A stretch of 6,158 nucleotides of DNA, taken from assembly GCA_036510515.1 (NCBI GenBank), contig DATCDS010000085.1, forward strand, positions 1-6,158, given 5' to 3'. Positions within the stretch are counted from its first letter, which is position 1; each line of letters opens with the position of its first letter. The position numbers were made by a program, and so were the translations under genes. Origin of the DNA: JALYSX01 sp036510515 (GTDB lineage: Bacteria; Vulcanimicrobiota; Vulcanimicrobiia; Vulcanimicrobiales; Vulcanimicrobiaceae). The notes beneath the pieces are model-generated. The model did not search any database. It was not told the origin of the DNA and worked only from the letters and a program-made list of their open reading frames with translations. Shown piece by piece: positions 5,314 through 6,158 of this stretch.

Positions 5314-5567
5314 TTCAACCGCTCTTCGTGATTTATCTCACGTGCTATCTCACGCATTCGTCGCCACGCAACGATTGCTACGATCAGCGCGAACGGAGAT
5401 AAGATGATCTGGATAATCCCAAGGTCGTCCTTCGGCCAGCGCGCGTGCTCGCGCACGCCGTCAACGACCCAAAGGACCGCCAAAATCAGGAACAGGACCG
5501 TTTGGAATCGGAGCTCGCCAACCGTTTTCGCCCGCGTCTGCCGAGTTTGCCCGCGGCCGGTAATCAT
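5310..5567 (-). CDS. Small two-helix membrane protein (copy A of a tandem pair)
   Basis: An 85-residue protein with a basic N-terminus (1-20), a first membrane helix at about 22-38 (FQTVLFLILAVLWVVDGV), a short polar turn (REHARWPKDD), a second helix at about 49-67 (LGIIQIILSPFALIVAIVA) and a charged C-terminal helix (WRRMREIAREINHEERLK). Both ends are predicted to be cytoplasmic. The start is ATG 5567, which overlaps the upstream stop as ATGA; a longer frame up to 5612 exists but would run well into the previous gene. Copy A resembles copy B encoded directly upstream: both start MIT, share RAKxV at residues 12-16, and align without gaps over the second helix (P-x-D ... I-x-Q ... A-W). I know of no specific function; the layout resembles small 2TM-type proteins. 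Confidence 0.75.
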   Translation of the reverse strand: MITGRGQTRQTRAKTVGELRFQTVLFLILAVLWVVDGVREHARWPKDDLGIIQIILSPFALIVAIVAWRRMREIAREINHEERLK

Positions 5568-5824
5568 ATGGAGCCACTCGCTTGGTGTGCGAACTTTTTG
5601 GCAATCAGCCAAGCGCGTAGGGCCGCGAAAACGGCACCTGCGGCGATTGCCAGTTGGGCGATAGCGAACCTGTCGCCCGGCGTCCGACGCAGTTCGATGA
5701 AACCAGTGACGGCGAAAGCAACCGCCAAAACCACGCAGTTGATGGCCATCCCGCGTATCGAACGAACGATCTTCCGAACGATCTTCGCGCGTTCTTCAGC
5801 CGAAGGATCGCGAGCGGTAATCAT
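5564..5824 (-). CDS. Small two-helix membrane protein (copy B of a tandem pair)
   Basis: An 86-residue protein with a charged amphipathic N-terminus (RDPSAEERAKIVRKIVRSIRG), a first membrane helix at about 25-43 (MAINCVVLAVAFAVTGFI), a loop ELRRTPGDR, a second helix at about 53-70 (FAIAQLAIAAGAVFAALR) and a short basic tail (AWLIAKKFAHQ). The frame is open upstream to 6124, but ATG 5824 is chosen: the extra 100 residues are low-quality, Arg/Pro-rich, and would run across the promoter and start of the divergent YciI gene. In addition, the first ten bases (ATGATTACCG) match the start of copy A. No clear Shine-Dalgarno is visible. It is the first gene of the operon B-A-VOC, with ATGA and GTGA overlaps. 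Function unknown. Confidence 0.75.
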   Translation of the reverse strand: MITARDPSAEERAKIVRKIVRSIRGMAINCVVLAVAFAVTGFIELRRTPGDRFAIAQLAIAAGAVFAALRAWLIAKKFAHQASGSI

Positions 5825-6025
5825 GCGGATGGATTCGCTGCTGCGCGATGGCTCCCTCGCCTCTTGCCCGGGCGTCGATGGTGGTCGATATTGTCCCGAA
5901 CGATCCAGCGACGGAGGAGGGCACGGGTTTGGGGCCGCGCCGGAAAATAGTCGATCGCCGTGTCGATTTGGGGGCCGCCGTTCGACGTATAGGTAGGAAC
6001 ACACCCCACCGATAAGGAGAACGAC
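5825..6025. promoter_or_regulatory. Divergent promoter region for the membrane-protein operon and the YciI gene
   Basis: This 201-base gap should hold promoters for both directions. Rightward, TATAGG at 5988-5993 (within GTATAGGT) is a plausible -10, 32 bases before the YciI start; the hexamer GATTTG 17 bases upstream is a poor -35. Leftward I see no convincing promoter. No strong repeat or hairpin is evident. Confidence 0.35.
6014..6019 (+). promoter_or_regulatory. Shine-Dalgarno AAGGAG
   Basis: AAGGAG lies six bases before ATG 6026 and fixes the start of the YciI-family gene. It also argues against leftward coding through this stretch. Confidence 0.8.
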
Positions 6026-6158
6026 ATGCGATTTATTGTATTCGTGAAGGCCACCAAAGAGTCCGAGTCGGGCGTTCTGCCGACCACCGACCAACTCACC
6101 GAGATGGGCGCGTTTAACGAGCAAATGGTAAAGGCCGGCGTCATGCTGGCGGGCGAAG
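6026..6158 (+). CDS. YciI/DGPF-family protein, N-terminal part (partial)
   Basis: The first 44 residues of a gene that runs off the right edge. It opens MRFIVFVKATKESESG, followed by LPTTDQLTEMGAFNEQMVKAGVMLAGE, the typical start of YciI / YCII-related (DGPF) proteins: a first strand ending in VKA, then a helix with M-x-x-FNE-x-MVKAGV and the strand into the active-site region. The family adopts a ferredoxin-like fold; members are small, mostly uncharacterised, and often encoded beside an ECF sigma factor gene. The start is certain from AAGGAG six bases upstream. What lies beyond the edge is unknown, so the conserved DGPF segment itself cannot be checked here. Confidence 0.85.
   Translation, partial: MRFIVFVKATKESESGVLPTTDQLTEMGAFNEQMVKAGVMLAGE

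Noticed and set aside
5445..5996. A 183-codon frame on the + strand opposite the two membrane-protein genes
   Set aside because: The minus-strand frames show membrane helices, matched starts and ATGA/GTGA overlaps; the + frame has no recognisable family or ribosome site.
5825..6124. N-terminal extension of the small membrane protein back to 6124
   Set aside because: It would run across the Shine-Dalgarno and start of the divergent YciI gene, and its sequence is low-quality Arg/Pro-rich. The paralog comparison supports ATG 5824.
1..6158. A defence island, CRISPR array, mobile element or biosynthetic cluster
   Set aside because: No regular repeat-spacer pattern, transposase, integrase, nuclease, toxin-antitoxin pair or synthase is visible on either strand.

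Overview
The window is GC-rich bacterial chromosome with short intergenic gaps, frequent GTG/TTG starts, and 4-8 base overlaps between genes. No rRNA, tRNA, CRISPR array, transposase or phage gene is visible. The source is probably an environmental bacterium from a poorly cultured, GC-rich phylum. The gene mix (BNR-repeat protein plus MoaD-like pair, split receiver/SpoIIE phosphatase, YciI and VOC proteins) would fit a lineage such as Candidatus Eremiobacterota (WPS-2), but that placement is a guess.

Positions 1-430 (+) hold the 3' end of a BNR/sialidase-like beta-propeller gene, which overlaps by 4 bases a MoaD/ThiS-like ubiquitin-fold protein ending in Gly-Gly. Positions 467-2093 (+) hold a secreted, cysteine-bearing protein with a long proline-rich tail. 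One base after it starts an exported class A beta-lactamase-like serine hydrolase with SxxK, SDN and KTG motifs and an altered omega loop. A weak terminator may follow, inside the 3' end of the convergent neighbour.

Positions 2106-3404 (-) hold a LuxR-type regulator (GAF-like and PAS-like N-terminal part, C-terminal helix-turn-helix) and a small unrecognised 85-residue protein, probably one operon. Both start with TTG. A 140-base spacer with an 8-base inverted repeat separates them from a divergent (+) operon at 3545-4706. That operon encodes a stand-alone degenerate receiver protein overlapped by 8 bases by a complete SpoIIE/PP2C phosphatase. This is a signalling island, but no histidine kinase, anti-sigma factor or STAS antagonist is present, so its target is not encoded here.

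Positions 4707-4935 lie between convergent genes and carry a tandem palindromic repeat. Positions 4936-5824 (-) form a tightly overlapping three-gene operon: two tandem small two-helix membrane proteins that look like diverged copies of each other, followed by a VOC (glyoxalase-fold) protein. From 6026 (+) a divergent YciI/DGPF-family gene begins and runs off the end.

Most of the window is ordinary housekeeping, signalling and accessory content. The best candidates for a second look are the tandem two-helix paralogs, the split receiver/phosphatase pair, and the proline-rich protein coupled to an atypical serine hydrolase.
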